DNA of 64,000 bases from Cupriavidus sp. YR651 (GCF_900101625.1 NZ_FMYZ01000007.1:1-64000); one strand, 5' to 3'. Positions 35,524 to 46,907 are shown, counted from the first letter of the stretch. Notes: generated by a model not told the origin, from the letters alone. A program made the numbers and translations.

Positions 35524-36896
35524 TCGGTCGCACCGCCCGGCTTGTCCTCGAGCACCACGCCGGCGGCAAGCAGGTCGGCACGGATCCGGTCGGCTTCCGC
35601 GAAATTGCGCTCGGCCTTCGCGGCCTTGCGGGCGGCGATCTGCGCCTCGATCTGCTCCGCGGTGGGACCATCGGTCACCTTGCCGCCTTGCAGGAACGTG
35701 TGCGGATCGCGCTCGAGCAGGCCCAGCGTGCCGGCCAGGGCCTTCAGCTGGCGCGCCGCCACGGCGGAACCCGTGCGATTGACCTCGCTGGCCAGATCGA
35801 ACAGCACCGACATCGCGATCGGCGTGTTGAAGTCGTCGTTCATCGCCTCGGCAAAGCGCTTTGCGTGCGGCTCGTCCCAGTCCACCGCGCAGCCACCTGG
35901 CTGCGTTTCCTTGAGCGCCGTGTACAGGCGCGTCAGCGCGTGGCGGGCGTCGTCCAGGTGCGCATCGCTGTAGTTCAGCGGGCTGCGATAGTGCGCGCGG
36001 AGGATGAAGAACCGCACGACTTCCGGGTCATAGGCCTTCAGCACTTCGCGGATCGTGAAGAAATTGCCGAGCGACTTCGACATCTTCTCGTCGTTCACAC
36101 GCACGAAGCCGTTGTGCATCCACATGTTTACGAATGGCTTGCCGCTCGCGCCCTCGGACTGCGCAATCTCGTTTTCGTGATGCGGGAACTGCAGGTCGGC
36201 GCCGCCGCCGTGGATGTCGAAATGCTCGCCCAGCAGCGTGCAGCTCATGGCGGAGCACTCGATGTGCCAGCCCGGGCGGCCACTGCCCCATTTGGAATCC
36301 CACTTGCTCTCGGGTGGCTCCGATGCCTTGGCGGATTTCCACAGCACGAAGTCCAGCGGGTCCTGCTTGGCATCATTGGCGGAAACCCGTTCCCCGGCAC
36401 GCAGGTCCTCCACCGACTTGCCGGAGAGCTTGCCGTAGCCCTCGAACTTGCGCACCGAGTAGTTCACGTCGCCATCCGTTGCCTGATAGGCCAGGCCATT
36501 GGCCTCGAGCTTTTCGATCAGGTTGAGCATCTGCGGCACGTAATCCGTGGCGCGGGGCTCGTAGTCGGGGCGGATGATGCCCAGCGCGGCGGCGTCCTCG
36601 TGCATGAACTGGATGAAGCGCGTGGTGAGCTCGCCGAGCGTCTCGCCGTTTTCCGCGGCGCGACGGATAATCTTGTCGTCGATGTCCGTGATGTTCTGCA
36701 CATACGTCACATCGTAGCCGGCGGTGCGCAGCCAGCGGTGCACCATGTCGAACACCACCATCACGCGCGCGTGGCCCACGTGACAATAGTCGTACACCGT
36801 CATGCCGCACACGTACATGCGGACCTTGCCGGGTTCGATTGGCACGAAGAGCTGCTTCTCACGCGCAAGCGTGTTGTAGATGTTCAGTTGCTGCAT
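35508..36896 (-). CDS. cysS: Cysteinyl-tRNA synthetase
   Basis: From the ATG at 36896 the protein has 462 residues; the frame is open 68 codons further but that leader is not conserved in character. Class I signature HVGH at 39-42, zinc-ligand Cys30 in YVCGMTVYD, and KMSKSLGN near residue 269 are all present. It charges tRNA-Cys. The gene leads a run with the glycosylase, then accA, tilS and lysC. An unassigned 250-base gap to the divergent TPR gene holds promoters. Confidence 0.98.
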   Translation of the reverse strand: MQQLNIYNTLAREKQLFVPIEPGKVRMYVCGMTVYDYCHVGHARVMVVFDMVHRWLRTAGYDVTYVQNITDIDDKIIRRAAENGETLGELTTRFIQFMHEDAAALGIIRPDYEPRATDYVPQMLNLIEKLEANGLAYQATDGDVNYSVRKFEGYGKLSGKSVEDLRAGERVSANDAKQDPLDFVLWKSAKASEPPESKWDSKWGSGRPGWHIECSAMSCTLLGEHFDIHGGGADLQFPHHENEIAQSEGASGKPFVNMWMHNGFVRVNDEKMSKSLGNFFTIREVLKAYDPEVVRFFILRAHYRSPLNYSDAHLDDARHALTRLYTALKETQPGGCAVDWDEPHAKRFAEAMNDDFNTPIAMSVLFDLASEVNRTGSAVAARQLKALAGTLGLLERDPHTFLQGGKVTDGPTAEQIEAQIAARKAAKAERNFAEADRIRADLLAAGVVLEDKPGGATEWRRA

Positions 36897-37149
36897 GAAA
36901 CGATGTGAGTAGTTGAGGCGGCGCCATGGGCGTGCCGCGAGGATCCCGGCCGCCGTGACGCCGCGGGCCATGGCGTGCGGGCCCCATATCTTACCGGAAG
37001 CCCCCGCACCGGGTGGCGGCCCGGTGCGCGTGGCCGCTGCCGGGCGCACCGGCCGGCCCACGGACCTGAGCGGCGACCCGTACTGCGACCTGTACTGCAC
37101 GCCTCGCCGCTTTGCTAGAATGCCGCGGAGTATAACGGACCGCCCTTAC

Positions 37150-37860
37150 ATGAGCCTGCTTCTGCCCACCCCGACGATTGCCTCTTCCCGCCGCGATGGC
37201 ACCCTTTCCGCGCTGGCGGGCGCGCTGGCCGTGACTGCCGCGCTGATGGCCGCGCCGGCGTTCGCGCAGAACGGCCCGCTGTCGCTGGCGGCGCCGGCTG
37301 CACCGCCGACCGGTCCGCGCTCCGCCGACCCGGGCATGGTGCCGGCCGAAAAGGCCGTCAAGGAAAAACGCTACACCGATGCCGTGGCGGATTTCGACCG
37401 CGTGCTGGCCACCAATCCGCGCAACGCCCAGGCCCGGTTCCAGCGCGCGTGGTCGCTGGCGCAAGCCGGCCGCGAGGACGAGGCCATCAAGGCCTTCTCC
37501 GACATGGCGCAGGACTTTCCGGAACTGCCGGAACCGCATAACAACCTGGCGCTGCTCTATGCCAAGCGCGGCGACCTGAAGCGCGCCGAGGCCGAGCTGC
37601 TGGCCGCTCTCGACGCCAAGCCGGATTACGCCGTCGCCTACAGCAACCTGGGCGATGTGTACCGTCGCCTGGCCGAACAGGCGTATGGCGAAGCAGTGCG
37701 CCGCAATCCGGGCGATGCGCGCGCAGCCGGCAACCTCCGCCAGCTTCAGCCGGACGGCGCCACGCCGTCCGCCACGACACCGGCCACCGCGCCCGCCGGC
37801 AAGGCATCCGGAACCCCTGCGTCGCGCAGGGCGCCGGCCAGCGCGCCGGCTGCCCGCTGA
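37150..37860 (+). CDS. Exported tetratricopeptide-repeat protein
   Basis: The ATG at 37150 gives 236 residues with a Sec signal peptide (hydrophobic core ALAGALAVTAALMAAPAFA, cleavage after AFA). At least three TPR units lie between about 68 and 195 (YTDAVADFDRVLATNPRNAQA; PEPHNNLALLYAKRGDL; YAVAYSNLGDVYRRLAEQAYG). The C-terminus is Ala/Pro/Thr-rich. Such proteins act as periplasmic scaffolds. The next gene is a periplasmic cyclophilin 81 bases downstream, which fits an envelope role. The partner is unknown. Confidence 0.85.
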   Translation: MSLLLPTPTIASSRRDGTLSALAGALAVTAALMAAPAFAQNGPLSLAAPAAPPTGPRSADPGMVPAEKAVKEKRYTDAVADFDRVLATNPRNAQARFQRAWSLAQAGREDEAIKAFSDMAQDFPELPEPHNNLALLYAKRGDLKRAEAELLAALDAKPDYAVAYSNLGDVYRRLAEQAYGEAVRRNPGDARAAGNLRQLQPDGATPSATTPATAPAGKASGTPASRRAPASAPAAR

Positions 37861-37941
37861 GGTCCTCCCTCTTTTGTTCACCGCCGGTAACGCATCGGGT
37901 AAGCGTCGCCGGCTGCCTATCCCGCAACACGGAGTTCAGAC

Positions 37942-38544
37942 ATGACCATTTCCCGCCGCATCGTCCTGGCCGGCCTGATGGCCGCGGCCACCGCCTTGTC
38001 CCCGCTTGCCGCCATGGCCCAGGGGGCCAGCCCGGCCGCCGCGCAGAAGAACGAGCGCGTGCAATTTGTCACGAACGCCGGCAAGTTCACCGTGGAGGTC
38101 TACCCGGATGCCGCGCCCAAGACCGTCGCCAACTTCATGGAATATGTGAAGAGCGGCTTCTACAGCGGCACGATCTTCCACCGTGTGATCAACGGCTTCA
38201 TGGTCCAGGGCGGCGGCTTTGACCGCGACATGAAGGAAAAGCCGACGCGCGCGCCGATTCCGCTGGAGTCCCAGAACGGCCTGAAGAACAAGACCGGCAC
38301 GATCGCCATGGCCCGCACTGCCAATCCGAACTCCGCGGCCGCCCAGTTCTTCGTCAATGTGGTGGATAATCCGAACCTCGACTACCCGCAGCCGGACGGC
38401 AACGGATATGCCGTATTCGGCAAGGTGGTGGAAGGCATGGATACGATCGAGAAGATCAAGTCCGCACCCACTACGGCCTACGGCCCGATGCGCAATGTGC
38501 CGGCCACGCCGATCGTGATCGAGTCGGCCACTGTCGTCAAATAA
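37942..38544 (+). CDS. Periplasmic peptidyl-prolyl isomerase (cyclophilin)
   Basis: A 200-residue cyclophilin with a signal peptide (SRRIVLAGLMAAATALSPLAAMAQ). The fold is shown by FHRVINGFMVQGGG and the FFVNVVDNP segment. It speeds proline isomerisation of exported proteins. It is followed after 37 bases by a cytoplasmic cyclophilin of similar sequence, so the pair probably arose by duplication. Confidence 0.93.
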   Translation: MTISRRIVLAGLMAAATALSPLAAMAQGASPAAAQKNERVQFVTNAGKFTVEVYPDAAPKTVANFMEYVKSGFYSGTIFHRVINGFMVQGGGFDRDMKEKPTRAPIPLESQNGLKNKTGTIAMARTANPNSAAAQFFVNVVDNPNLDYPQPDGNGYAVFGKVVEGMDTIEKIKSAPTTAYGPMRNVPATPIVIESATVVK

Positions 38545-38581
38545 CATCCGAACACAACCGCCCACCGAACAGAGGTAAGCC

Positions 38582-39082
38582 ATGAGCAAGGTACAACTCC
38601 ACACCACCCAGGGTGTCATCACCATCGAACTCGACGCCGAAAAGGCGCCGAAGTCCGTCGAGAACTTCCTGTCGTACGTGCGCAAGGGCCACTACGACAA
38701 CACGATCTTCCACCGCGTGATCAAGAACTTCATGGTCCAGGGCGGCGGCTTCGAGCCGGGCATGAAGCAGAAGGACACCGATGCGCCGATCGAGAACGAA
38801 GCCGGCAACGGCCTGAAGAACGACCGCTACACCGTGGCGATGGCCCGCACCAACGCGCCGCACTCGGCCACGGCCCAGTTCTTCATCAACGTGGTGGACA
38901 ACGACTTCCTGAACTTCAGCTCGCCCACACCGCAAGGCTTTGGCTATGCCGTGTTCGGCAAGGTCGTGGAAGGCACCGATGTGGTCGACCAGATCAAGGC
39001 CGTGCGCACCGGCAGCTCGGGCTTCCACCAGGACGTGCCGCTGGAAGACGTGGTGATCCAGAAGGCCGTGGTGGTCGAGTAA
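38582..39082 (+). CDS. ppiB: Cytoplasmic peptidyl-prolyl isomerase (cyclophilin B)
   Basis: A 166-residue cyclophilin with no signal peptide. Core motifs are [32 protein letters not shown] and FFINVVDND; length matches PpiB. It is a cytosolic folding helper. An AGAGGTAAGCC ribosome site precedes the ATG. It lies just upstream of lpxH. Confidence 0.95.
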   Translation: MSKVQLHTTQGVITIELDAEKAPKSVENFLSYVRKGHYDNTIFHRVIKNFMVQGGGFEPGMKQKDTDAPIENEAGNGLKNDRYTVAMARTNAPHSATAQFFINVVDNDFLNFSSPTPQGFGYAVFGKVVEGTDVVDQIKAVRTGSSGFHQDVPLEDVVIQKAVVVE

Positions 39083-39149
39083 GCCTCGCCCGCGCCTGTT
39101 TCCCCGTTTGCGGCATGCCTTTCGTCGTGACCAGACACCTTCGACCCGC

Positions 39150-39947
39150 ATGACCGCATCCGCCCGCACGCCGGCGGCCGCACCGATCCCGGTGCAGGCG
39201 CCGGCGTGGTTCATTTCCGACCTCCACCTCACGCCCGGCATGCCACGCACGCTGGCCGCGTTCCGGCGCGTGCTGGACCGTGCCGCGCAAGACGCGCGCG
39301 CGCTGTTCATCCTGGGGGACTTTTTCGAGTTCTGGGTGGGTGACGAGGAAACCGCCTCGCCATTCGCCGCCGGTGTGGCCGCCGCACTTCGCCAGCTGGC
39401 TGAAGCAGGCGTGCCGGTGTACCTGATGCACGGCAATCGCGACTTCCTGCTCGGCCGGCGATTTGCCGCCGCCGCGGGCGCGACGCTGCTGCCCGACCCC
39501 ACCGTGATTGAATGTGCCGGCCTGCGCGTGGTGCTGAGCCATGGCGACATGCTGTGCACCGACGATGAACGCTACATGCGGTTCCGGCGCTGGACGCGCA
39601 GGGGCTGGGTGCAACGACTGTTCCTGATGCTGCCGCTGTCGTCCCGGCTGGCCGTGGCGCGCCGCCTGCGCGCGGACAGCGAGGCCGGCCGCGCCCGCCA
39701 GCTGGCAAATGCCGACGCCATGCCACCCACCTATGGCGATGCCACGCCATCGGCCGTATCCGCCCTGCTGGAGGCCAGCAACGCCACCGCACTCGTCCAT
39801 GGACACACCCACCGCCCTGCCCGCCACGAGCACGACGACCGTGTGCGCTGGGTGCTGACCGACTGGGACCTCGACGGCCGCCATCCGCGTGCCGCGGCGC
39901 TGCAGCTCGACGCGGACGGCTTCACCGTCCTGCCGCAGACCGACTGA
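39150..39947 (+). CDS. lpxH: UDP-2,3-diacylglucosamine diphosphatase
   Basis: From the ATG at 39150 the protein has 265 residues. Calcineurin-like metal-binding motifs appear in order: SDLHL, GDFFEFWVGDE, HGNRDFL, VLSHGDML and VHGHTHRP. It hydrolyses UDP-2,3-diacylglucosamine to lipid X in lipid A synthesis at the inner membrane. The upstream leader (PAAAPIPVQAPAW) is short. The gene sits after the cyclophilins in the same direction. Confidence 0.95.
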   Translation: MTASARTPAAAPIPVQAPAWFISDLHLTPGMPRTLAAFRRVLDRAAQDARALFILGDFFEFWVGDEETASPFAAGVAAALRQLAEAGVPVYLMHGNRDFLLGRRFAAAAGATLLPDPTVIECAGLRVVLSHGDMLCTDDERYMRFRRWTRRGWVQRLFLMLPLSSRLAVARRLRADSEAGRARQLANADAMPPTYGDATPSAVSALLEASNATALVHGHTHRPARHEHDDRVRWVLTDWDLDGRHPRAAALQLDADGFTVLPQTD

Positions 39948-39985
39948 CGGCAGACTGACGATGCGCCGGCCAGCCTGCCAGTCCC

Positions 39986-40729
39986 TTACTTCATCAGCTT
40001 CCGTAGCTCGCTCGCGTCGAAGCGGTCGTTTGGCGTGTTCTCGAGATGCTCGCCGAGCCGGTCGAGTGCGGCCAGCACGGCCTCGATGCGGTCATGCTGT
40101 TTGGCCGCGTTGTCGATCAGGCTCTTGAGCGCCAGCGACACCGGATCATCCGCATTCGGCGTGATGCCGTAGGCCGAGAATTCCTGCTTCGCACCCTGCT
40201 GCTGCGTCGGCGCATCGGGCATGATGATGCGCGCCGGGATGCCGACCGCGGTCGCACCAGGCGGTACCGGCTTGAGCACGACGGCATTGGAGCCCACGCG
40301 CGCGCCATCGCCCACGACGAAGCCGCCCAGCACCTTGGCGCCGGCGCTGACCACCACCCCCGCGCCCAGCGTCGGATGCCGTTTCTGCCCCTTGTAGAGC
40401 GACGTGCCGCCGAGCGTGACGCCCTGGTAGATCGTGCAGTCGTCGCCGATCTCGGCAGTCTCGCCGATCACCACGCCCATGCCGTGATCGATGAACACGC
40501 GGCGGCCCATCCTGACTGCCGGGTGGATCTCGATGCCGGTCAGGAAACGCGACCAGTGCGAGATCCAGCGCCCCAGCCAGCGAAGGCCGCCGCGCCAGCA
40601 CGCATGGGCCACGCGGTGGAACACCATGGCGTGCAGGCCGGGATAGCAGGTCAGGACTTCCAGACGACTGTGCGCGGCAGGGTCGCGCAGCATGATCGTG
40701 TCGATATCTTCCTTCAGGCGAGTGAACAT
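39986..40729 (-). CDS. cysE: Serine O-acetyltransferase
   Basis: From the ATG at 40729 the protein has 247 residues. The N-terminal helical domain ([17 protein letters not shown]) leads to a left-handed beta-helix acetyltransferase ([18 protein letters not shown], then GVTLGGT and the tail of hexapeptide repeats). It makes O-acetylserine for cysteine synthesis. The C-terminus extends past the usual CysE end by about 60 residues ([19 protein letters not shown]). An upstream stretch of 309 bases (40730-41038) shows no gene. Confidence 0.94.
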   Translation of the reverse strand: MFTRLKEDIDTIMLRDPAAHSRLEVLTCYPGLHAMVFHRVAHACWRGGLRWLGRWISHWSRFLTGIEIHPAVRMGRRVFIDHGMGVVIGETAEIGDDCTIYQGVTLGGTSLYKGQKRHPTLGAGVVVSAGAKVLGGFVVGDGARVGSNAVVLKPVPPGATAVGIPARIIMPDAPTQQQGAKQEFSAYGITPNADDPVSLALKSLIDNAAKQHDRIEAVLAALDRLGEHLENTPNDRFDASELRKLMK

Positions 40730-41038
40730 CTTTGTCGTGTCGTGTTGCCGGGCCGTGCGCCGCACACCGCTGCGCGGGGCGCGCATGCGTGTGAACGGTC
40801 GCCGGTGCGGTCATTGGCCGGAGGTACGGCTGGGGGACGGCCGGATCGTGCGGGAGCAGGGAGTGTAAGAGATTCAGGCGTCTGCCGCCGGCCCCTGATG
40901 CCGTCAGGGACTTTGTTGTTGATCCGGCTTCAACATCGTGCCGGCGCACACGCGCGGGCCAGCGCCTTCGCCGGCAGGGAGACTGCCGGGAATGCGAACC
41001 TGCCTTGCGTGCCATGCGCCGCGAAAATTGCCACGGTG
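40730..41038. other. Intergenic region with no supported gene
   Basis: GC-rich, between cysE and trmJ (both minus). It should contain the cysE promoter and the trmJ transcript end. No clear terminator hairpin with a T-run or promoter hexamer was found by eye. Confidence 0.4.
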
Positions 41039-41983
41039 TCACCGATCCTTTTTACTTTTCTCGCCAGGCCGAGCCGGGGCCGTCGTGTCGTCACCCGGGT
41101 CCGGCAAATCTGCGTCGCCTGCGTGTTTCCCACCATCGCCCGCCAGCATCATGCGCCGGGCGATGCCTCGCAGGATATTGACCTCTTCGCGCTCCAGGCC
41201 GCTGCGCGCAAACAGGCGTCGCAGGCGCGACATCAGCTTGCGCGGATTGGCCGGATCCAGGAAGCCGATGGCCGCCAGCCCGGCCTGCAGATGACCGAAC
41301 ATCGACTCGATCTGCTCCGCCGTGGCGGGCTCACCAGAATAGCCGATATTCCCCAGCCCGTCCGCCGGCGCCCCTGCGGCCTCCAGCTCGTCGAGCAAGG
41401 TCAGCCGCATCTCATAGGCGATCAGTTGCACGGCCTGCGCAAGGTTCAGGGACGCATAAGCGGGATTGGCCGGAATATGCGTGACGGCCGAGCACCGCTC
41501 GACGACGTCGTTCGGCAGGCCGTAGCGCTCGTTGCCGAAAACGAAGGCGATGACGTTATCGGCGCCAGCGGCAAGCACCGCCCGGACTTGCGCCACGGCC
41601 ACGCGCGGCATCAGCCGGGGCGGACCGAATTCGCGCGGACGCGCCGTCATCGCCACGGTGAAGGCCGTGCCGGCCAGCGCGGACTCGATGTCATGGACGA
41701 TCCGTGCGCCCGCCAGTACGTCGTCGGCACCGCTGGCCATCGCCACCGCTTCGGGATGGTTGCGCACGTCGGGCTCGCGCGGCGATACCAGCACCAGGCT
41801 GCCCGGTGCGTCACCAAAGCCCATGGTCTTCATCGCCCGGGCGACCGAGCCGACATTGCCCGGGTGACTGGTTTCCACCAGCACCACACGCACACGCGAA
41901 AAAATGATAGATGCATCACTTTTTGGGGCGGATGAACTGGCAGGCATGGCCTGGTCTGTGGGGCCGGTGAACTTGTCGATCAT
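41039..41983 (-). CDS. trmJ: tRNA (Cm32/Um32) 2'-O-methyltransferase
   Basis: I choose the ATG at 41983 with GGAG eight bases upstream (314 residues); a GTG three codons earlier is possible. The SpoU (SPOUT) fold is shown by VVLVETSHPGNVGSVARAMKTMGF near the start (given in part), FVFGNERYGLPNDVVERC and IPANPAYASLNLAQAVQL. It would modify position 32 of several tRNAs. The C-terminal domain (about 200-290) is helical and basic. It is transcribed away from suhB; the 278-base gap has two promoters. Confidence 0.92.
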   Translation of the reverse strand: MIDKFTGPTDQAMPASSSAPKSDASIIFSRVRVVLVETSHPGNVGSVARAMKTMGFGDAPGSLVLVSPREPDVRNHPEAVAMASGADDVLAGARIVHDIESALAGTAFTVAMTARPREFGPPRLMPRVAVAQVRAVLAAGADNVIAFVFGNERYGLPNDVVERCSAVTHIPANPAYASLNLAQAVQLIAYEMRLTLLDELEAAGAPADGLGNIGYSGEPATAEQIESMFGHLQAGLAAIGFLDPANPRKLMSRLRRLFARSGLEREEVNILRGIARRMMLAGDGGKHAGDADLPDPGDDTTAPARPGEKSKKDR

Positions 41984-42261
41984 GTGAAGCACTCCATCTG
42001 CGGTGATTGTTGCCGCCGACTCGTGCGGTGGGCCGGGTTCCTATACAATGCAGCCTTCAAATTTGTTGGCGCGGCGCTTCTTGCTGCCAGCGCGCATGCC
42101 CGGGTCCTGATCCGGTGCCTTGCGCGGCAACTTGGCGACGCCCCTCGTTCTTCTACAATTCGTTGTGTTGTCCGGCCGGATCGGGGCTTGTCCGCGCGCA
42201 TTCGCCATTGCCTGGCGATCATTGCCGCGCGCCGCCCCCGCCCTGCCGCCTGGAGAGATTC

Positions 42262-43086
42262 ATGCATCCGATGCTCAATATCGCCGTCAAGGCGGCCCGC
42301 AAGGCGGGTTCCATCATCAACCGCGCGTCCATCGACGTCGATCTGGTGCGCGTTTCGCGCAAACAACACAACGATTTCGTGACCGAAGTCGATCGTGCAG
42401 CGGAAGCGGCGATCATCGAGATCATCCGCACCGCCTACCCCGAGCACGCCATTCTAGCGGAAGAGTCCGGCCAGTCCTGGACCGAGGACGATGCCGAGCA
42501 CGAGTACACCTGGGTCATCGACCCGCTCGACGGCACCACCAATTTCATCCACGGTTTCCCACAGTACGCGGTTTCCATCGCCCAGTTGCACAAGGGCGTG
42601 CCGGCGCAAGCCGTGGTCTACGACCCCACCCGTGACGAACTGTTCACCGCCAGCAAGGGCGCCGGCGCGTTCCTGAACAACCGCCGTATCCGCGTGACCC
42701 GCCGCGACAAGCTGGCCGATTGCCTGATCGGCACCGGCTTCCCGTTCCGCGACCTGGAGGGCGTGGAGGAATACCTGGAAATGTTTGCGCTGATGACGCG
42801 CAGCTGCGCAGGCCTGCGCCGTCCGGGCGCCGCCGCGCTGGACCTGGCCTATGTAGCCTGCGGCCGCCTGGATGGGTTCTTCGAACGCGGCCTGAAGCCG
42901 TGGGACATGGCCGCCGGCATGCTGCTGATCACCGAGGCCGGTGGCCTGGTCGGCAACTACGCGGGCGAGGCCCGTCAGATGGAGCAAGGCGAAGTGCTGG
43001 CGGGCAACCCGAAGGCCTTCGCGCAGATGGTGCGCCTGCTGTCGCCCTACTCGCTCGACAACACCAAGCCGGCCACCAGGATCTGA
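42262..43086 (+). CDS. suhB: Inositol-1-monophosphatase family protein SuhB
   Basis: From the ATG at 42262, behind GGAGAGATTC, the protein has 274 residues. Metal-binding motifs are visible: Glu-Glu in [24 protein letters not shown] and the C-terminal [15 protein letters not shown]. It is a lithium-sensitive inositol-phosphatase fold; SuhB also acts with NusA/NusG in rRNA antitermination. The frame opens 85 codons upstream but no better start is seen. A terminator follows at 43126-43150. Confidence 0.94.
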   Translation: MHPMLNIAVKAARKAGSIINRASIDVDLVRVSRKQHNDFVTEVDRAAEAAIIEIIRTAYPEHAILAEESGQSWTEDDAEHEYTWVIDPLDGTTNFIHGFPQYAVSIAQLHKGVPAQAVVYDPTRDELFTASKGAGAFLNNRRIRVTRRDKLADCLIGTGFPFRDLEGVEEYLEMFALMTRSCAGLRRPGAAALDLAYVACGRLDGFFERGLKPWDMAAGMLLITEAGGLVGNYAGEARQMEQGEVLAGNPKAFAQMVRLLSPYSLDNTKPATRI

Positions 43087-43125
43087 TAATCGGATCGCTG
43101 GCACACCCGCCAGCCGGCCACGCGA

Positions 43126-43150
43126 AACAGGCGCCATGGGCGCCTGTTTT
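43126..43150 (+). terminator. Intrinsic terminator of suhB
   Basis: AACAGGCGCC and GGCGCCTGTT form a 10-bp perfect stem with a three-base loop, followed by TT and further T. It lies 40 bases after the suhB stop, and the minus strand also has the pairing. Confidence 0.8.
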
Positions 43151-43222
43151 CATTGGCGAGAGCCAAGTGGCGAGAGCCCTTTCTACCAGCTCCGCGCCTG
43201 CACGCGCCGTTCATTGTGCGTC

Positions 43223-43696
43223 TTAGCTGCCAGTATCGAGCGTGCAACCCTGCGGCAGGAACGACGGCTTGAAATCGGCGCTGCCACCTCGTACCGCGCA
43301 CGTCCAGTCGCCAGTAGCCCGGCGCCCCACCGTGATCCGCGTGCCGGTGACGGCGGGGTGCACGTCGCCATTCAGCAGGACAACGATAGCGCCCGACCCA
43401 TCGGCGCCAAACACGAATGTATTCGGCGTGGTGGTCTGCGAGGACTGTATATAGCCCAGCGTACCCGCGGGATCCGGAAACAGGAACACCCCATGCTGCA
43501 AGCGCTCTTCCACCGGGATCTTGTACGCCGAGGCCTCCCAGAGCGCCCGCGAGATCTGCGACTTGACCACGTAGTCCTGATACTGCGGGATGGCCAGGGC
43601 CGCCAGGATGCCAATGATCGCCACCACGATCATCACCTCGATCAGCGTAAAGCCCGCGCGCAACGCGCGCTGCAGTTCCGTCCGTCTTGTTGTCAT
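43223..43696 (-). CDS. Type IV prepilin (PilA-like)
   Basis: A 157-residue prepilin. The leader ends RALRAG, and the prepilin peptidase site is [21 protein letters not shown], with Glu5 of the mature protein present (about residues 15-34). The globular domain carries a C-terminal Cys pair (WTCAVRG and QGCTLDTG), a usual disulfide loop. It would form or join a type IV pilus fibre. It is a lone gene, far from other pilus genes in this window, with a sigma-54-like site upstream at 43757-43772. Confidence 0.88.
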   Translation of the reverse strand: MTTRRTELQRALRAGFTLIEVMIVVAIIGILAALAIPQYQDYVVKSQISRALWEASAYKIPVEERLQHGVFLFPDPAGTLGYIQSSQTTTPNTFVFGADGSGAIVVLLNGDVHPAVTGTRITVGRRATGDWTCAVRGGSADFKPSFLPQGCTLDTGS

Positions 43697-44129
43697 CGGC
43701 GCCCCGTTTTGTTGTATCGCACCGGCCGGTGCTCTCCTGCGCTCCCCCCTCTCCTATCCAAATGGCGTGCCAGCCCGAAAACGGCACGGAAGTGCCAATA
43801 AGTGACATTTTTTGGTCGATTCGTCACTTCGGCAGCGGCCCGGCTGACAAAGTTGCAGCCACGGGACCCGGGCACTGACAAATCTCGTCGCTTCTGCGCC
43901 TTCACTTTGAGAATCGGGCACCGGACGAGATCCGGCCAAGGGCCGTACAGTCGGAACCCGTACCCGACGTGCCTCGGTGAGATGTATCCGAGCGAAAATT
44001 GAGACCGTAGCGCAGGAGGACGGCCGGGCTGGCAGTAAAATGCCGCTTTGCGCCGCGGCGGGGTGACACACCCCGCTGGCGGCAACCGATATACCGGCGG
44101 CCCGGGCAGCGGCCGCCCGAGAGGAATGC
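43697..44129. other. Divergent region between pilin and mutS, 433 bases
   Basis: No gene is supported. It contains a sigma-54-like promoter for the pilin, and an inverted pair AAGTGAC/GTCACTT at 43800-43806 and 43823-43829. The mutS leader follows; short frames here are shadows. Confidence 0.45.
43757..43772 (-). promoter_or_regulatory. Sigma-54-like promoter of the pilin gene
   Basis: On the minus strand TGGCACG, four bases, TTGGA resembles the sigma-54 consensus TGGCACG-N4-TTGCA with one mismatch in the -12 part. It lies about 60 bases before the pilin ATG. Type IV pilin genes are often RpoN-dependent, which supports it, but the -12 change is a concern. Confidence 0.45.
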
Positions 44130-46907
44130 ATGTCCGTAGAAGCCCTTTCCACCCAAGGCGAACCCACCGACGCCACCCATGACGACAGCGCAGCCCCGGC
44201 CGCCCATGACGTGACGGACGCGCCGCAACCTGCGCCCAAGGGCTCCGATACCCGGCGCGGCGCGCCGGAGAAGCACACGCCCATGATGCAGCAGTACCTT
44301 CGCATCAAGGCCGATCACCCCGACACGCTGTTGTTCTACCGGATGGGTGACTTCTACGAACTGTTCCACGACGATGCGGAAAAAGCGGCAAGGTTGCTCG
44401 ACATCACGCTGACCTCGCGCGGGCAGTCGGGTGGCGTGCCGATCCGCATGGCCGGCATCCCGTTTCATTCGGTGGACCAGTACCTCGCCAAGCTGGTCAA
44501 GCTCGGCGAGTCCGTGGCGATCTGCGAACAGATCGGCGATCCGGCAACCAGCAAGGGGCCGGTCGAGCGCAAGGTCGTACGCATCGTCACGCCCGGCACG
44601 TTGACCGACGCCGCGCTGCTGCCAGACAAGGTCGACACCTTCCTGATGGCCGTACACCAGCAGACCACGCGCCGCGGCGTCAGCAAGACCGGCCTCGCAT
44701 GGCTCAACCTGGCCAGCGGCGAACTGCGGCTGATGGAATGCGAAGCCGCACAGCTAAGCCGTGAACTCGAACGGATCCGTCCCGCCGAATTGCTGCATGC
44801 GGACGGCATCGACCTGCCCGCGCTGGCTTGCGCGCGCACGCGACTGCCGGAATGGCATTTCGACCAGGACGCCGGCACGCGCCGCCTGCGCGAACAGATC
44901 GGCGTGGCCAGCCTGGAGCCCTTCGGCTGCGCGGGGCTGGGCGCGGCGCTCGGCGCAGCGGGTGCGCTGCTGAACTATGCCGCTGCCACACAGGGCCAGT
45001 CCCTGCGGCACGTGCAGGGCGTTACGGTGGAGCGCGAGTCTGAGTTCGTCGGGCTCGACTCGGCCACGCGCCGCAACCTGGAGCTGACCGAAACGCTGCG
45101 CGGCGGCGAATCGCCCACGCTGTTCTCGCTACTCGACACCTGCGCCACGGCAATGGGTAGCCGCGCGCTGCGTCACTGGCTCCATCACCCGCTGCGCGAC
45201 CCCGCGCTGCCGCAGGCACGCCAGCAGGCCATCGGCGTGCTGATCGCACAAAGCCCGGACGCGCTGCGGGCCACGCTGCGCCGGCTGTCTGACGTGGAGC
45301 GCATCACCTCGCGGCTGGCGCTGCTGTCGGCACGCCCGCGCGACCTGTCCTCGCTGCGCGACACCTTGCGCGCGTTGCCCGACGTCAACGCCAATGTCAC
45401 GCTGAGCGACGACGCGCCGCTACTGGCCCAGACCGTGGAGGAACTCGAGGTTCCCGAGGATTGTCTGGACCTGCTGGTGCGCGCCGTGGCCGAGGAACCG
45501 GCTACCGTGCTGCGCGATGGCGGCGTGATCGCACGTGGCTATGACGCGGATCTTGACGAGCTGCGCGACATTTCCGAGAACTGCGGCCAGTTCCTGATCG
45601 ACCTGGAGGCCCGCGAGCGCACCCGTACGGGCATCGCCAATCTGCGCGTCGAGTACAACCGCGTGCACGGTTTCTATATCGAGGTCACCAACGGGCAGGC
45701 AGACAAGGTGCCCGACGACTATCGCCGCCGCCAGACGCTGAAGAATGCGGAACGCTACATCACGCCCGAACTCAAGGCTTTCGAGGACAAGGCGCTGTCC
45801 GCGCAGGATCGTGCGCTGGCGCGCGAGAAACAGCTCTACGAAGCCCTGCTCCAGGCACTGCTGCCACATATCGGCAGCCTGCAGCGCGTGGCCGGCGCGC
45901 TGGCGCGGCTTGACGTGCTGGCGGCCCTGGCCGAACGCGCCCAGACGCTGGACTGGACGCAGCCCGAGCGCGTCAGCGAAAACGTGATCGACATCGTGCA
46001 GGGCCGGCACCCGGTGGTGGAAGGCCAGCTTGCGGCGGAGTCGGTGGCCTTCATCGCCAACGACTGCCAGCTCACCGAAGCGCGCAAGCTGTTGCTGATC
46101 ACCGGCCCGAACATGGGCGGCAAGTCGACGTTCATGCGCCAGACCGCGCTGATCGTGCTGTTGGCCTGCGTGGGTGCCTGGGTACCGGCCCGCCGCGCCG
46201 TGATCGGCCCCGTGGACCGCATTTTCACCCGCATCGGCGCGGCCGACGACCTGGCAGGCGGACGCTCCACGTTCATGGTCGAGATGACGGAAGCCGCCGG
46301 CATCCTGCACCACGCCACGCCATCGAGCCTGGTGCTGATGGATGAAATCGGCCGTGGCACCTCGACCTTCGACGGCCTCGCGCTGGCGTGGGCGATCGCG
46401 CGGCACCTGCTGTCCCACAACCGCAGCCACACGCTGTTCGCCACCCACTATTTCGAACTGACACAACTGCCGCAGGAATTCCCGCAGGCGGCCAACGTGC
46501 ACCTGTCGGCAGTCGAACATGGCGACGGCATCGTGTTCCTGCATGCGGTGCAGGACGGCCCGGCAAGCCAGAGCTATGGCCTGCAGGTGGCGCAGCTGGC
46601 CGGCGTGCCGCAGCCGGTGATCCGCGCCGCGCGCAAGCACCTGGCCTGGCTGGAGCAACAGTCGGCGGATGCCACGCCCACGCCGCAGATGGACTTGTTT
46701 GCCGCCCCGTCTACCCAGACCAACTCGCCCGATAAAGAGGATGACGAGGGTGGCATGTCATCGGGTCTGACGCCTGCCTTCTCGTCCGCCCAGGCCGCGA
46801 CGCTCGAGGCGCTGGCCGATATCGACCCCGACAGCCTGACGCCGCGCGACGCCCTGGACGCGCTATACCGGCTCAAGGCCTTGACGGAGACCACGCGCAC
46901 GGTATGA
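44130..46907 (+). CDS. mutS: DNA mismatch repair protein MutS
   Basis: A 925-residue MutS. The mismatch-recognition Phe-x-Glu is FYELF (Phe75, Glu77). The ATPase domain has GPNMGGKST at about 659-667, the Walker [16 protein letters not shown] and THYFEL. The first 50 residues are a low-complexity Ala/Pro/Asp extension, rather more than in E. coli. It recognises mispairs and starts repair with MutL. The stop overlaps the next gene by ATGA, so the two are coupled. Confidence 0.98.
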   Translation: MSVEALSTQGEPTDATHDDSAAPAAHDVTDAPQPAPKGSDTRRGAPEKHTPMMQQYLRIKADHPDTLLFYRMGDFYELFHDDAEKAARLLDITLTSRGQSGGVPIRMAGIPFHSVDQYLAKLVKLGESVAICEQIGDPATSKGPVERKVVRIVTPGTLTDAALLPDKVDTFLMAVHQQTTRRGVSKTGLAWLNLASGELRLMECEAAQLSRELERIRPAELLHADGIDLPALACARTRLPEWHFDQDAGTRRLREQIGVASLEPFGCAGLGAALGAAGALLNYAAATQGQSLRHVQGVTVERESEFVGLDSATRRNLELTETLRGGESPTLFSLLDTCATAMGSRALRHWLHHPLRDPALPQARQQAIGVLIAQSPDALRATLRRLSDVERITSRLALLSARPRDLSSLRDTLRALPDVNANVTLSDDAPLLAQTVEELEVPEDCLDLLVRAVAEEPATVLRDGGVIARGYDADLDELRDISENCGQFLIDLEARERTRTGIANLRVEYNRVHGFYIEVTNGQADKVPDDYRRRQTLKNAERYITPELKAFEDKALSAQDRALAREKQLYEALLQALLPHIGSLQRVAGALARLDVLAALAERAQTLDWTQPERVSENVIDIVQGRHPVVEGQLAAESVAFIANDCQLTEARKLLLITGPNMGGKSTFMRQTALIVLLACVGAWVPARRAVIGPVDRIFTRIGAADDLAGGRSTFMVEMTEAAGILHHATPSSLVLMDEIGRGTSTFDGLALAWAIARHLLSHNRSHTLFATHYFELTQLPQEFPQAANVHLSAVEHGDGIVFLHAVQDGPASQSYGLQVAQLAGVPQPVIRAARKHLAWLEQQSADATPTPQMDLFAAPSTQTNSPDKEDDEGGMSSGLTPAFSSAQAATLEALADIDPDSLTPRDALDALYRLKALTETTRTV

